Of a DNA stretch of 64,000 nucleotides, positions 40,309 through 48,311 are shown piece after piece. This stretch comes from Streptomyces rugosispiralis (GTDB lineage: Bacteria; Actinomycetota; Actinomycetes; Streptomycetales; Streptomycetaceae): positions 1 through 64,000 of the forward strand of contig NZ_JANIAA010000019.1 of assembly GCF_024505145.1 (NCBI RefSeq), given 5' to 3'. Position numbers and translations under genes: made by a program. How positions within the stretch are numbered: the first letter of the stretch is position 1; each line of letters begins with the position of its first letter. Under the pieces are notes generated by a model that did not search any database, was not told where the DNA came from, and saw only the letters and a list, made by a program, of their open reading frames with translations.

Positions 40309-41121
40309 ATGGCTGACCGCTCCGTTGAGCACTCAGGGCCGAGGCCCGATGTCGAACGTCGTGTGGTGAACCCGACGCTCATCACGCCCGGCCCACAGCC
40401 CCTCGAAGCCGGGCCGCCCGCGGACGAGGCACAGGTGCTACGCGGCGAGGTGATCGGGCCCCGGCACGCCCGCCGCCGCCCGGCGGACAACCGGCGCAAG
40501 GCGGCCGCCGGGGCGATTCTGCTGTCGGCCACCGGCGCGGCCACCGCGCTCTTCATGCTCATGGGCAAGGACGCCCGTCAGGCGACGGCCGCCTCCGGCC
40601 ACGACAGCTCGACGGCCGCGCCGGACGAGCCCGAGGGCCAGGCCGTCCCGTACGCCGAGGCGGCGAAGGGCGAGACCCCGCTGCGCGGCGCCCGCGCCGA
40701 GAAGCCCGAACCGCAGCCGCCGGCCACCGCCGCGCCGACCGCTCAGGCCCCGGCCGGCGACACCACGCCGGACAAGCCCCCGGCGTCGTCGTCCGGCAAG
40801 GGCCGCTCCACGCCGTCCTGGCCGGGCTGGTCGTCCCGGGGACCGGGGCAGTACGACGACTGGCAGGACGCGGTGGAGGCGTTCGACAGCTGGGCCGAGC
40901 AGCAGGCGAGGCAAGGCGGCCAGGACGGCGGCTCCGGGCCGTACGGGCCGGGGCAGGGGCAGGGGCAGGGGCAGGGGCAGGGCGGCGGTTACGGGGACGG
41001 TTACGGCGGCGGCCATGGCGGCGGCAACGGCTACGGCGGGGGCTACGGCGGCGGGAACGGCTACGGCGGGGGCTACGGCGGCGAGTACGGGGGCGGCTAC
41101 GGCGGGGGCCACCGGCGCTGA
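40309..41121 (+). CDS. Single-pass membrane protein with Gly-rich C-terminal repeats
   Basis: A 270-residue protein without recognised domains. Residues about 65-85 form one hydrophobic helix (AAAGAILLSATGAATALFML). Before it is a basic cytoplasmic part and after it a Pro/Ala/Ser-rich linker. A segment with WPGW and YDDWQDAVEAFDSWAEQQ is followed by a low-complexity tail of GQ and GYGGG repeats (about 220-268). The tail DNA is made of short repeats and can expand or shrink. The extracytoplasmic tail may serve as a flexible wall-spanning or adhesive region. Confidence 0.75.
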   Translation: MADRSVEHSGPRPDVERRVVNPTLITPGPQPLEAGPPADEAQVLRGEVIGPRHARRRPADNRRKAAAGAILLSATGAATALFMLMGKDARQATAASGHDSSTAAPDEPEGQAVPYAEAAKGETPLRGARAEKPEPQPPATAAPTAQAPAGDTTPDKPPASSSGKGRSTPSWPGWSSRGPGQYDDWQDAVEAFDSWAEQQARQGGQDGGSGPYGPGQGQGQGQGQGGGYGDGYGGGHGGGNGYGGGYGGGNGYGGGYGGEYGGGYGGGHRR

Positions 41122-41150
41122 CCACGCCCCCGATCTGCTTGTATGGCGGT

Positions 41151-41687
41151 ATGCCTGATCAGGAACCGCTTTCCGCCGACGAACTGCTGGACATCGTGGA
41201 CGAGCGGGACCGCGTGGTGGGCCGGGCCCGACGCGGTGACGCCATGGCCCACCGGCTCCGCCACCGCTGCGTCTTCATCCAGGCCCGGGACGCCCAGGGC
41301 CGGATCTTCGTCCATCGCCGCACCGCCGAGAAGCTGGTCTTCCCGTCGCTGTACGACATGTTCGTCGGCGGGGTCGTCGGCGCGGGCGAGGGCTACGACG
41401 AGGCGGCGCTGCGCGAGGCGGAGGAGGAGCTGGGGGTGCGGGGGCTGCCCGCGCCCGTACCGCTGTTCTCGTTCCTCTACGAGACGCCCGAGCACACCTG
41501 GTGGAGCCGGGTCTACGAGGTGCGCTGCGAACTGCCGGTCGATCCGCAGGCCGAGGAGGTCGCCTGGCACGCGTTCCTCACCGAGGAGGAGCTGACGCGG
41601 CGGCTGCCGGAGTGGGAGTGGGTGCCGGACGGGTGGGAGGCGTACCGGCGGCTGGTGGAGTGGCGCCGTGAGAAGGTCGAAAGGTGA
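41151..41687 (+). CDS. NUDIX hydrolase
   Basis: A 178-residue protein with a complete Nudix box, G-x5-E-x7-REUxEExGU (GVVGAGEGYDEAALREAEEE, then LGV). Such enzymes hydrolyse nucleoside diphosphates linked to another group. The flanks (ELLDIVDERDRVVGRARR near the N-terminus) resemble the IPP-isomerase-like Nudix subgroup. Its stop overlaps the start of a DUF202 gene (GTGA), so they are co-translated. Confidence 0.93.
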   Translation: MPDQEPLSADELLDIVDERDRVVGRARRGDAMAHRLRHRCVFIQARDAQGRIFVHRRTAEKLVFPSLYDMFVGGVVGAGEGYDEAALREAEEELGVRGLPAPVPLFSFLYETPEHTWWSRVYEVRCELPVDPQAEEVAWHAFLTEEELTRRLPEWEWVPDGWEAYRRLVEWRREKVER

Positions 41688-42136
41688 CGGACTCTTCCGG
41701 GCCCTCCGAGCCTTCCCGCCACACCGGGCCGCGTGGCGACGGCCGCGCCTCGGCGCTCTCGGACATCCGGCTGTGGTTCGCGCCCGAGCGGCTGCGGGAG
41801 GAGGGGAGCACCCCCGACTACCGCTTCTCGCTCGCCAACGAACGGACCTTCCTGGCGTGGCTGCGCACCGCGATGGCGCTGGTGGGCGGCGGGTTCGCGG
41901 TCGACCAGTTCCTCCCCGGGACCGGCCGCCCGCTGCGGATCGCGCTGGCGCTCATTCTGCTGGCGGCCGGCGCGCTGTGCGCCCTGCGCGCCATCAGCCA
42001 CTGGGTGCGCTGCGAGCGGGCCATGCGACGCGGCGAGGACCTGCCGACGTCCCGCTTCCCGATCGCGCTGGGGCTCGCGGTCGGGGTGGTCGCACTGCTG
42101 ATGGTGATCGTGGCCGCCTTCGGGTGGGGCGGGTGA
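41684..42136 (+). CDS. DUF202 membrane protein (YidH-like)
   Basis: A 150-residue protein with an N-terminal polar part and three membrane helices. The DUF202 signature is RFSLANERTFLAWLRTAMAL. GTG at 41684 overlaps the Nudix stop. A second, smaller DUF202 gene follows after 18 nt; such pairs are common in actinomycetes and probably form one complex. The function is unknown. Confidence 0.9.
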   Translation: MTDSSGPSEPSRHTGPRGDGRASALSDIRLWFAPERLREEGSTPDYRFSLANERTFLAWLRTAMALVGGGFAVDQFLPGTGRPLRIALALILLAAGALCALRAISHWVRCERAMRRGEDLPTSRFPIALGLAVGVVALLMVIVAAFGWGG

Positions 42137-42154
42137 GCCAGGAGGTGTGAGGCG

Positions 42155-42493
42155 ATGCCGGAGGGGAATGGGACCGACGGATCCCGAACGCGGGACCGGG
42201 ACCCCGGCCTTCAGCCGGAGCGGACGCGGCTGGCGTGGCGGCGTACGACGCTGGCGTGCGCGGTGGCCGCCTCGCTCGCGGGGCGGCAGACGCTGCACAG
42301 CGGTATCGACTCGGTCTCGCTCGTGGTCCTGGCCCTGGTGGTGCTGGCCTGGCTGGCCTTCCTGGCCCTGGCCCACCGCCGCATCCGGGCCATGCACGCG
42401 CCCCGGCCGCCCGCCCTGTCCCCGCGGGCGGCCGCGGCCGCGGTCGCCTGCACGGTCGCGCTGGCGGCGCTGGGGGCGGCGACGCTGCGGTAG
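42155..42493 (+). CDS. DUF202 membrane protein, second copy
   Basis: A 112-residue DUF202 protein with the signature ERTRLAWRRTTLACAVAASL and three hydrophobic segments. It is shorter and more divergent than the preceding one and lies in the same operon. ATG at 42155 has GGAGG some 13 nt upstream. Confidence 0.87.
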   Translation: MPEGNGTDGSRTRDRDPGLQPERTRLAWRRTTLACAVAASLAGRQTLHSGIDSVSLVVLALVVLAWLAFLALAHRRIRAMHAPRPPALSPRAAAAAVACTVALAALGAATLR

Positions 42494-42536
42494 GGGTGGG
42501 CGGGTGCGGGTGCGGCTGGCTGGGGCCGGGGGGCGA

Positions 42537-42743
42537 TTCCCCACCCCGCCCCTTCCCGATACAAGGGGCTCCGCCCCTTGGACCCCACCGGGGCTCCGCC
42601 CCGGACCCCGTCCGAGCCCCGCCAGGCGCAGACCGACCCGAACCACGCCCGCCCGCACCCGAACTCCGGACCAGAGCCCGGGGCGAAGCCCCGGCGGGGT
42701 CGAGGGGCGGAGCCCCTTGTTCGGGAAGGGGCGGGGCGGGGAC
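42537..42743. repeat. Long imperfect inverted repeat between convergent genes
   Basis: The left arm (42537-42602) and the reverse complement of the right arm (42680-42743) are nearly identical: both read TTCCC...CCCCGCCCCTTCCCGA, then ACAAGGGGCTCCGCCCC, then GACCCC. It could form a stem of about 65 bp with a 77-nt loop. It belongs to the same dispersed family as the elements near 12.65-13.17 kb and 47.6 kb. Lying between convergent genes, it can act as a bidirectional terminator. Confidence 0.8.
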
Positions 42744-42769
42744 CCAGCCCGGCGCGCAGGCCGCCGCGC

Positions 42770-43696
42770 TCAGTCCACTGTGATGGCGATCTTGCCCCTG
42801 ACGTGGCCCTCCATGCTCAGACGCTGCGCGTCCGCCGTCTTCTGGAGGGGGAAGACCGCGGAGACCTCGACGCCGAGGGCGCCGCGTTCGGCGAGGTCGG
42901 TGAGGTCCTGGAGGTCGTCGGGGTCGGGGCGGACGAAGACGTAGTGGCCGCCCAGGCCGAGTACCGCGGGGTCGGCGATGGAGGCCAGGCGGCCCTCGGG
43001 GGCGAGGAGTTCGGAGGAGACGGCGAGCGCGTCGCCGCCGACGAGGTCGAGCACCGCGTCCACCCCGTTCGGGGCCAGGGTGCGGACCCGGTCGGCCAGG
43101 CCCTCCCCGTACACCGTCGGCTCGGCGCCCAGCGCACGCAGGTACTCGTGGTTGCGCTCCCCCGCCGTGCCGATCACCCGCGCCCCCATGTGCCGGGCCA
43201 GTTGTACCGCCATCGAGCCGACCCCGCCCGCCCCCGCGTGCACCAGCACCGTGTCGCCCTCACCGACCCTCAGCGCCCGCACCAGCGACTGGTACGCCGT
43301 CAGGCCCGCCAGCGGGATGCCCGCGGCTTGCGTGAAGGAGAGGTTCCGCGGTTTGCGGGCGAGGGTGCGGACCGGCGCGGCCACGTACTCGGCGCAGGTG
43401 CCCCGGGAGAGGAAGTCCTCCCGTACGTACCCGATCACCTCGTCACCGGGCTGGAACTCCGTCACCGCCGGGCCCGGCCGCTCCACGACCCCCGCGACGT
43501 CCCAGCCGGGGATGACCGGGAAGACCGCGTCCAGGACCGGTTCGAGGTATCCGGCCTGCGCCTTCCAGTCGACGGGGTTCACGGCGGCGGCCTTGACCCT
43601 GATCAGCACGGAGTCGGGGCCGACCTTGGGCTCCGGCCGCTCCCCGTACTCCAGGACCTCGGGGCCGCCGTAGCGGCGGTAGCTGATGGCCTTCAT
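42770..43696 (-). CDS. NADP-dependent quinone-oxidoreductase-like protein
   Basis: A 308-residue zinc-free medium-chain dehydrogenase: YRRYGGPEVLEYGERPEP at the N-terminus, VKAAAVNPVDWK, the nucleotide loop HAGAGGVGSMAVQLARHMGA, and the C-terminal segment DAQRLSMEGHVRGKI. It fits the NADPH:quinone reductase-like family. ATG at 43696 has GAGGAG 7 nt upstream. The next upstream gene (F420-type reductase) is 216 bp away on the same strand and both may be controlled by the HxlR regulator. Confidence 0.92.
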   Translation of the reverse strand: MKAISYRRYGGPEVLEYGERPEPKVGPDSVLIRVKAAAVNPVDWKAQAGYLEPVLDAVFPVIPGWDVAGVVERPGPAVTEFQPGDEVIGYVREDFLSRGTCAEYVAAPVRTLARKPRNLSFTQAAGIPLAGLTAYQSLVRALRVGEGDTVLVHAGAGGVGSMAVQLARHMGARVIGTAGERNHEYLRALGAEPTVYGEGLADRVRTLAPNGVDAVLDLVGGDALAVSSELLAPEGRLASIADPAVLGLGGHYVFVRPDPDDLQDLTDLAERGALGVEVSAVFPLQKTADAQRLSMEGHVRGKIAITVD

Positions 43697-43912
43697 GGTG
43701 GCGCTCCTCGCGGTCTTCGCGGTTCGTGCCGGGTTCGCGGCTTCCCGCATAGGCTCCCTGCTTCCTGCGCGGGTTCCCCGTCCCGGCCGGTTCTTGCCCC
43801 GCTCCTTCCCTTCGACGCTCCTCCCCCCGACACTCCTCCCCTTCGACGCTCCTGCTCGCCCACCGCCACCGCAAATCCGCACCGATCCAATCCGCGCCCC
43901 CACCCCCACCCG

Positions 43913-44566
43913 CTACGCCGGCCCCTGCACCGCCAGCGGCGGCAGCGCGGCGCGCGGCTCCACGCCGCCGAACCAGAAGGCCAGCAGAAACGCCACGGTG
44001 GACTCCAGCAGACGGGCCCGCTCCAGGCCGCCGGCGTCCAGCGGTACGCAGCCCATGTCGCGGACCAGGGTCCGTACGGCCTCCAGGGCGTCCTCGTCGT
44101 CCCCGCACAGCGGAACCCCCAGCGGACCGTCGGCGAAGACCGGCGGGGTCAGCCGCCACACCGCGTCCGCGCAGTGGCAGAACCCCTTCACGACCCGCGC
44201 CCCCACCGCCCGCGCCGCGATCCGCTCGGCCATGCCCGGTCCGCCCTCGGTGGCGAGGGTGAAGCGGCCGGGGACGATCGCGTTGGTGCAGTCGATCAGC
44301 GCCCGGCCGCTCAGCGTGCCCTCGGCCGCGCCCGCCGCCGCCAGGGCCGCCTCGACGCCCTCGTACGCCACCGCCAGCAGCGTCACCTCACCGAATCCGG
44401 CGGCCTCGCGCAGGCTCCCCGCCCGCGCGCCGTGGCCGATCCGCGCGGCCAGCGCCTCCGCCTTCGGCCGCGAGCGGCCGCCGATCAGCACCTCGTGGCC
44501 CGCCCGCGCCCACTGGGTCCCCAGCGCGTCGGCCATATTGCCCGTGCCCAGCACTCCGATCCGCAT
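43913..44566 (-). CDS. NADPH:F420 oxidoreductase-like protein
   Basis: A 217-residue NAD(P)-binding protein with the Rossmann motif IGVLGTGNMADALGTQWARA, followed by VLIGGRSRPKA and VTLLAVAYEGV. This is the pattern of Fno/ProC-like coenzyme F420-dependent NADP oxidoreductases. It is divergent from the HxlR regulator, with a 30-bp palindrome between them. Confidence 0.88.
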   Translation of the reverse strand: MRIGVLGTGNMADALGTQWARAGHEVLIGGRSRPKAEALAARIGHGARAGSLREAAGFGEVTLLAVAYEGVEAALAAAGAAEGTLSGRALIDCTNAIVPGRFTLATEGGPGMAERIAARAVGARVVKGFCHCADAVWRLTPPVFADGPLGVPLCGDDEDALEAVRTLVRDMGCVPLDAGGLERARLLESTVAFLLAFWFGGVEPRAALPPLAVQGPA

Positions 44567-44613
44567 CGCGGTCTCCTCGTCCTCGCCCGTCGCAGGGCAG
44601 CGACACTAGGAAG

Positions 44614-44643
44614 TCCGTCGCACACCGCGGGGTGTGCGACGGA
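44614..44643. promoter_or_regulatory. Perfect 13-bp-arm palindrome, likely HxlR operator
   Basis: TCCGTCGCACACC-gcgg-GGTGTGCGACGGA is a perfect inverted repeat between the divergent reductase (start 44566) and HxlR gene (start 44674). Its length and position fit the operator of the dimeric HxlR regulator, which would control both its own gene and the reductase. Confidence 0.7.
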
Positions 44644-44673
44644 TGCGCTAGGACAGCCGCCAGGAGGTCATCA

Positions 44674-45099
44674 GTGAGTGAATCGGCCACGACATCGCGG
44701 CCCACCGCCCCGGACGGATTCATCGCCGACTGCCGGGCGCGGCTGGGCTTCGATCTGCTGGCCCGCACCTGGACCGCCGTCGTGATCTTCGGGCTGCGGG
44801 AAGGGCCGCGCCGCCCCGGTGAGCTGCGCGAGGCCATCGGCGGCATCAGCGCGAAGGTGCTCAACGACACCCTGCGCCGTCTGGAGGACGACGGGCTGGT
44901 GGAGCGGCACCGGTACGCGGAGGCGCCGCCCCGGGTCGAGTACGGGCTGACCCCGCTCGGGGAGACCCTGCTGGGGCCGGTCGCGGCGCTCGGCGCCTGG
45001 TCCGTGGAGTACGCGGACGCGGTGGTCGAGGCCCAGGAGCGGGCCGAGCGGCGACGGGAGCAGGGGCGGCAGGGGCAGCAAGGGCGGCAGGGGCGGTAG
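44674..45099 (+). CDS. HxlR-family transcriptional regulator
   Basis: A 141-residue winged-helix regulator: DLLARTWTAVVIFGLREGPR, ELREAIGGISAKVLNDTLRR and LEDDGLVERH are the HxlR hallmarks. The common N-terminal Cys of redox-sensing members lies nearby (FIADCRARLG, residue 20), so oxidation sensing is possible. GTG at 44674 has AGGAGG 7 nt upstream. The C-terminal tail is repetitive (RQGQQGRQGR). It is divergent from the F420-type reductase. Confidence 0.93.
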   Translation: MSESATTSRPTAPDGFIADCRARLGFDLLARTWTAVVIFGLREGPRRPGELREAIGGISAKVLNDTLRRLEDDGLVERHRYAEAPPRVEYGLTPLGETLLGPVAALGAWSVEYADAVVEAQERAERRREQGRQGQQGRQGR

Positions 45100-45163
45100 A
45101 CCCCGCCCCGGTGGTCCGGTCCCGGCCGGGCCCGCCCCGGCCTCGTAGCCCCCGAACCGCCGC

Positions 45164-45215
45164 GTCGCACGCCCACGTCACACACCCACGTCACACGCCC
45201 ACATCACACACCCCG
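45164..45215. repeat. 13-bp tandem repeat, four units
   Basis: Four imperfect units of about 13 bp (GTCGCACGCCCAC, GTCACACACCCAC, GTCACACGCCCAC, ATCACACACCCCG) lie between the HxlR gene and the kinase operon. The array ends about 22 bp before the TetR operator at 45238. Confidence 0.75.
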
Positions 45216-45237
45216 CACCCGAGACCCACTGGACTAC

Positions 45238-45255
45238 ATACCGACTGGTCGGCAT
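45238..45255. promoter_or_regulatory. TetR-type operator upstream of the kinase-ACAD operon
   Basis: ATACCGAC-TG-GTCGGCAT is an 18-bp palindrome with one mismatch, 58 bp upstream of the kinase start. The left 14 bp with flank (ACATACCGACTGGT) recur in front of the SDR-ligase-TetR operon at 50889-50906. Sites of this form are typical for TetR regulators of acyl-CoA genes. Confidence 0.7.
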
Positions 45256-45312
45256 CATGAGGCGGGACGAACGGTCCGCCCGTTCCCCGGATACGACTAC
45301 GAGAGAGGTTCG

Positions 45313-46344
45313 ATGAACGCAGGCAATCCCCCAGGGCTCGACCTCGAACGGCTCCGCGCCCACCTCGATCGCGAACGCGCGGGCCTGGTGCGCGGGCCGC
45401 TGAGGGCCGGGCTGATCGAAGGCGGCCGCTCGAATCTCACCTACACGGTCACCGACGGCACGTCCCGCTGGGTGGTCCGCCGTCCGCCGCTGGGCCATGT
45501 GCTCGCCACCGCCCATGACATGGCGCGGGAGCACCGGGTGATCAGCGCCCTGCACCCGACGGCCGTGCCGGTGCCGGAGCCGGTGCTGCTGTGCGAGGAC
45601 GAGTCGGTCATCGGATCGCCCTTCTACGTCATGGAGTTCGTCGAGGGCACCCCGTACCGCACCGCGGAACAGCTCGCCGGGATCGGCCCGGACCGCACCC
45701 GGGAGGTCGTGCTCTCCCTCGTGGACACGCTCGTGACGCTGCACTCCGTCGACCCGGCCGAGGTCGGGCTCGGCGACTTCGGGCGCCCGGAGGGGTTCCT
45801 GGAGCGGCAGCTGCGCCGCTGGGGCAAGCAGCTGGCCGCCTCGCGCAGCCGTGAGCTGGCCGGGATCGACGAGCTGCACACCCGGCTCGCCAAGACGCTC
45901 CCGGTCTCCCCCGCGCCCACGGTCGTGCACGGCGACTACCGCCTCGACAACGTCCTGGTGAACGCCGACGACCGGATCACCGCGATCCTCGACTGGGAGA
46001 TGTCCACGCTCGGCGATCCGCTGACCGACCTCGGGCTGATCGTGATGTACAGCGGTCATCCGAATCTCGCCGACTCCCCCATCTCCTCCACCCAGGGCGC
46101 CCCCGGCCACCCCGCCACGGACGAGCTGATCCAGCGCTACGCCGAGGGTTCGGGGCGCGATGTCAGCGGCGTCTCCTGGTACACCGCCTTCGCCTACTTC
46201 AAGCTGGCGGTGATCCTCGAGGGCATCCACTACCGCTACACCCTCGGCCAGACCCTCGGCGCGGGCTTCGACCGCATCGGCGACATCGTCCCCGCCTTCA
46301 TCGACTGCGGCCTCACCACCCTCCAGACCCTCCAGGAGAGCTGA
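45313..46344 (+). CDS. Phosphotransferase-type kinase (APH family, ACAD10/11-like)
   Basis: A 343-residue aminoglycoside-phosphotransferase-fold kinase. Kinase motifs: GRSNLTYTVTDG, HGDYRLDNVLVN (catalytic loop with Asp) and ILDWEMSTLGDPLTDLG (metal-binding DWE). The full set of motifs indicates an active enzyme. It is followed after 7 nt by an acyl-CoA dehydrogenase. The same pairing occurs fused in mammalian ACAD10/ACAD11 and as LvaA/LvaC in levulinate breakdown, where the kinase phosphorylates 4-hydroxyacyl-CoA and the dehydrogenase homologue removes the phosphate. That reaction is the best prediction here, not antibiotic resistance. Confidence 0.9.
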   Translation: MNAGNPPGLDLERLRAHLDRERAGLVRGPLRAGLIEGGRSNLTYTVTDGTSRWVVRRPPLGHVLATAHDMAREHRVISALHPTAVPVPEPVLLCEDESVIGSPFYVMEFVEGTPYRTAEQLAGIGPDRTREVVLSLVDTLVTLHSVDPAEVGLGDFGRPEGFLERQLRRWGKQLAASRSRELAGIDELHTRLAKTLPVSPAPTVVHGDYRLDNVLVNADDRITAILDWEMSTLGDPLTDLGLIVMYSGHPNLADSPISSTQGAPGHPATDELIQRYAEGSGRDVSGVSWYTAFAYFKLAVILEGIHYRYTLGQTLGAGFDRIGDIVPAFIDCGLTTLQTLQES

Positions 46345-46351
46345 TCCCGTC

Positions 46352-47566
46352 ATGGACTTCGCATTCGACGCCCGGACCGAAGAGCTGCGCGCCAAACTGC
46401 TCACCTTCATGGACGAGCACGTCCATCCCGCGGAGGCGGTCGTCGAGGGGCAGCGGGCCGCCCTCGACTCCCCCTGGCTGACCCCGCCGATCGTCGAGGA
46501 GCTCAAGGCCGAGGCCCGCCGCCAGGGGCTGTGGAACCTCTTCCTGCCCGACGCCGAGTACGGCGCGGGGCTGACCAATCTCCAGTACGCCCCGCTCGCG
46601 GAGATCACCGGCCGCAGCCCCCAGCTGGCCCCCACCGCCCTGAACTGCGCCGCCCCGGACACCGGCAACATGGAGGTGCTCGCCCAGTTCGGCGACGAGC
46701 GGCAGCGCAAGCAGTGGCTGGAGCCGCTGCTCGCGGGCGAGATCCGGTCGGCCTTCGCGATGACCGAGCCGGAGGTCGCCTCGTCCGACGCGACCAATAT
46801 CGAGACCCGGATCGAGCGCGACGGCGACGACTACGTCATCACCGGGCGCAAGTGGTACATCTCCGGGGCGATGAACCCCGACTGCAAGATCTTCATCGTG
46901 ATGGGCAAGACCGACCCGGAGGGCGCCGATGTGCGCCGTCAGCAGTCGATGGTGCTGGTGCCGCGCGACACCCCGGGCGTCGAGGTGCGGCGGGCGATGC
47001 GGGTGTACGGCTACGAGGACCACTACCACGGCGGCCACGCCGAGGTGGTCTTCGACCGGGCGCGGGTGCCGGTGAGCAACCTGATCGGCGAGGAGGGCGG
47101 CGGTTTCGCCATCGCCCAGGCCCGGCTCGGCCCCGGCCGGATCCACCACTGCATGCGGCTGATCGGCATGGCCGAGCGCGGTATCGAGCTGATGTGCCGT
47201 CGGGCGGTGGCCCGGCAGGCGTTCGGCAAGGCGCTCGCCCAGCAGGGGCAGGTCCATGAGTGGATCGCGGACGCGCGGGTGGCCGTCGAGCAGCTGCGGC
47301 TGCTGGTGCTGAAGACGGCCTGGCTGATGGACACGGTGGGCAACCGCGAGGCGCACGCCGAGATCCAGGCCATCAAGATCGCGACGCCGCGTACGGTGGT
47401 GGAGATCCTGGACCGGGCGGTGCAGTTGCATGGCGCGGGTGGGGTGAGTCAGGACTTTCCGCTGGCCGAGCTGTGGGCCGCGGCGCGGACGTTGCGGCTG
47501 GCGGATGGTCCGGACGAGGTGCATCAGCGGTCGCTGGCGCGGCGGGAGTTGAAGCGGTACGCGTAG
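46352..47566 (+). CDS. Acyl-CoA dehydrogenase (ACAD11/LvaC-like)
   Basis: A 404-residue FAD-dependent acyl-CoA dehydrogenase family protein. FAD/substrate motifs include FAMTEPEVASSDATNIE, ITGRKWYISGA, GPGRIHHCMRLIGMAERGIE and LHGAGGVSQDFPLAEL. Paired with the kinase just upstream, it probably acts on 4-phosphoacyl-CoA, with an elimination rather than simple dehydrogenation. It is in one operon with the kinase and under the TetR operator upstream. Confidence 0.93.
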   Translation: MDFAFDARTEELRAKLLTFMDEHVHPAEAVVEGQRAALDSPWLTPPIVEELKAEARRQGLWNLFLPDAEYGAGLTNLQYAPLAEITGRSPQLAPTALNCAAPDTGNMEVLAQFGDERQRKQWLEPLLAGEIRSAFAMTEPEVASSDATNIETRIERDGDDYVITGRKWYISGAMNPDCKIFIVMGKTDPEGADVRRQQSMVLVPRDTPGVEVRRAMRVYGYEDHYHGGHAEVVFDRARVPVSNLIGEEGGGFAIAQARLGPGRIHHCMRLIGMAERGIELMCRRAVARQAFGKALAQQGQVHEWIADARVAVEQLRLLVLKTAWLMDTVGNREAHAEIQAIKIATPRTVVEILDRAVQLHGAGGVSQDFPLAELWAAARTLRLADGPDEVHQRSLARRELKRYA

Positions 47567-47584
47567 GTGGGGCGGGGGTTTGTT

Positions 47585-47687
47585 TCCCCGCCCCGCCCCT
47601 ACCCGTATCCGGGGGCTCCGCCCCCGGACCGCCGGTCCTCAAGCTCCCCCAGCTACCGCTGGGAGGTGCCCCCTGGACGGGCTGGTT
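47585..47687. terminator. Hairpin and dispersed repeat between convergent genes
   Basis: CCGGGGGC-tcc-GCCCCCGG (47609-47627) is a perfect stem-loop in the gap between the ACAD and the convergent TetR gene. It lies inside a copy of the GC-rich dispersed repeat (CCCCGCCCCTACCCG, then GGGGGCTCCGCCCCCGGAC). A second small hairpin follows (CCCAGctaccGCTGGG region). Confidence 0.7.
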
Positions 47688-48281
47688 TTACGGCCGCAGT
47701 GCGCGCATCAGGAGGTCGGCCAGATGGTCGGCGACCTCCTGGGGGGCCCAGCGGCCGCCGGGCCGGTACCAGGTGCCCAGGTGGTGGACGGAGCCGAAGT
47801 GGTAGTCCACCACCAGGTCCGCCGGGGTCCGGGGGCTGAACACCCCGGCCCGCTGCCCCTCCTCGATCAGCGCGCGGAACCGCTCGTGGTAGCGGCGCCG
47901 CTCGGCGCGCACCTGCTTGTGCTTCTCCGGGCTGAGTTGGTGCATCGACCGGAAGAAGATGGTCGCGTCGTCGAGGTTCTCGATGGTGGTCACCACGACA
48001 TCGGCCGCCGCGTCCCGCAGCCGCGTCTCCACCGGCGCGTCGGCGTCCGCGAAGGCGTCCAGCCGCTCCTGCTGGAGCCGGAGCACCCGGCCGTAGATCT
48101 CGTGGAGCAGATCGTCCTTGGAGCCGAAGTAGTGGTAGAGCGCGCCCTTCGTGACGCCCGCCGCCTCGACGATCTCCTGTACGGAGGTCCGGTCGTAGCC
48201 CCGCTCCGCGAAGAGTCGGGTGGCAGCGGCCAGCAGCCGCTGTGGCACCGGCTGTCCGTCACCGTCCGTCGCTCTGGCCAT
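47688..48281 (-). CDS. TetR-family repressor of the acyl-CoA module
   Basis: A 197-residue TetR regulator. The helix-turn-helix covers residues about 15-60 (LLAAATRLFAERGYDRTSV, IVEAAGVTKGALYHYFGSKD). The C-terminal ligand domain looks like those that bind acyl-CoAs. It is the last gene of the SDR-ligase-TetR operon. Both that operon and the kinase-ACAD operon have the ATACCGACTGGT operator, so it probably represses both until an acyl-CoA is present. GTG at 48290 is an alternative start. Confidence 0.93.
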   Translation of the reverse strand: MARATDGDGQPVPQRLLAAATRLFAERGYDRTSVQEIVEAAGVTKGALYHYFGSKDDLLHEIYGRVLRLQQERLDAFADADAPVETRLRDAAADVVVTTIENLDDATIFFRSMHQLSPEKHKQVRAERRRYHERFRALIEEGQRAGVFSPRTPADLVVDYHFGSVHHLGTWYRPGGRWAPQEVADHLADLLMRALRP

Positions 48282-48311
48282 GGTCGCCACCCGTTCTCTT
48301 CCTCTTCTCTC

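Noticed and set aside
40125..40316. 63-codon plus-strand frame before the Gly-rich protein
   Set aside because: Third-position G/C is far below the genome norm and there is no ribosome site; it probably only covers the promoter region.
45313..46344. Aminoglycoside resistance gene
   Set aside because: The APH fold is present, but the tight pairing with an acyl-CoA dehydrogenase and the shared TetR operator point to acyl-CoA metabolism.
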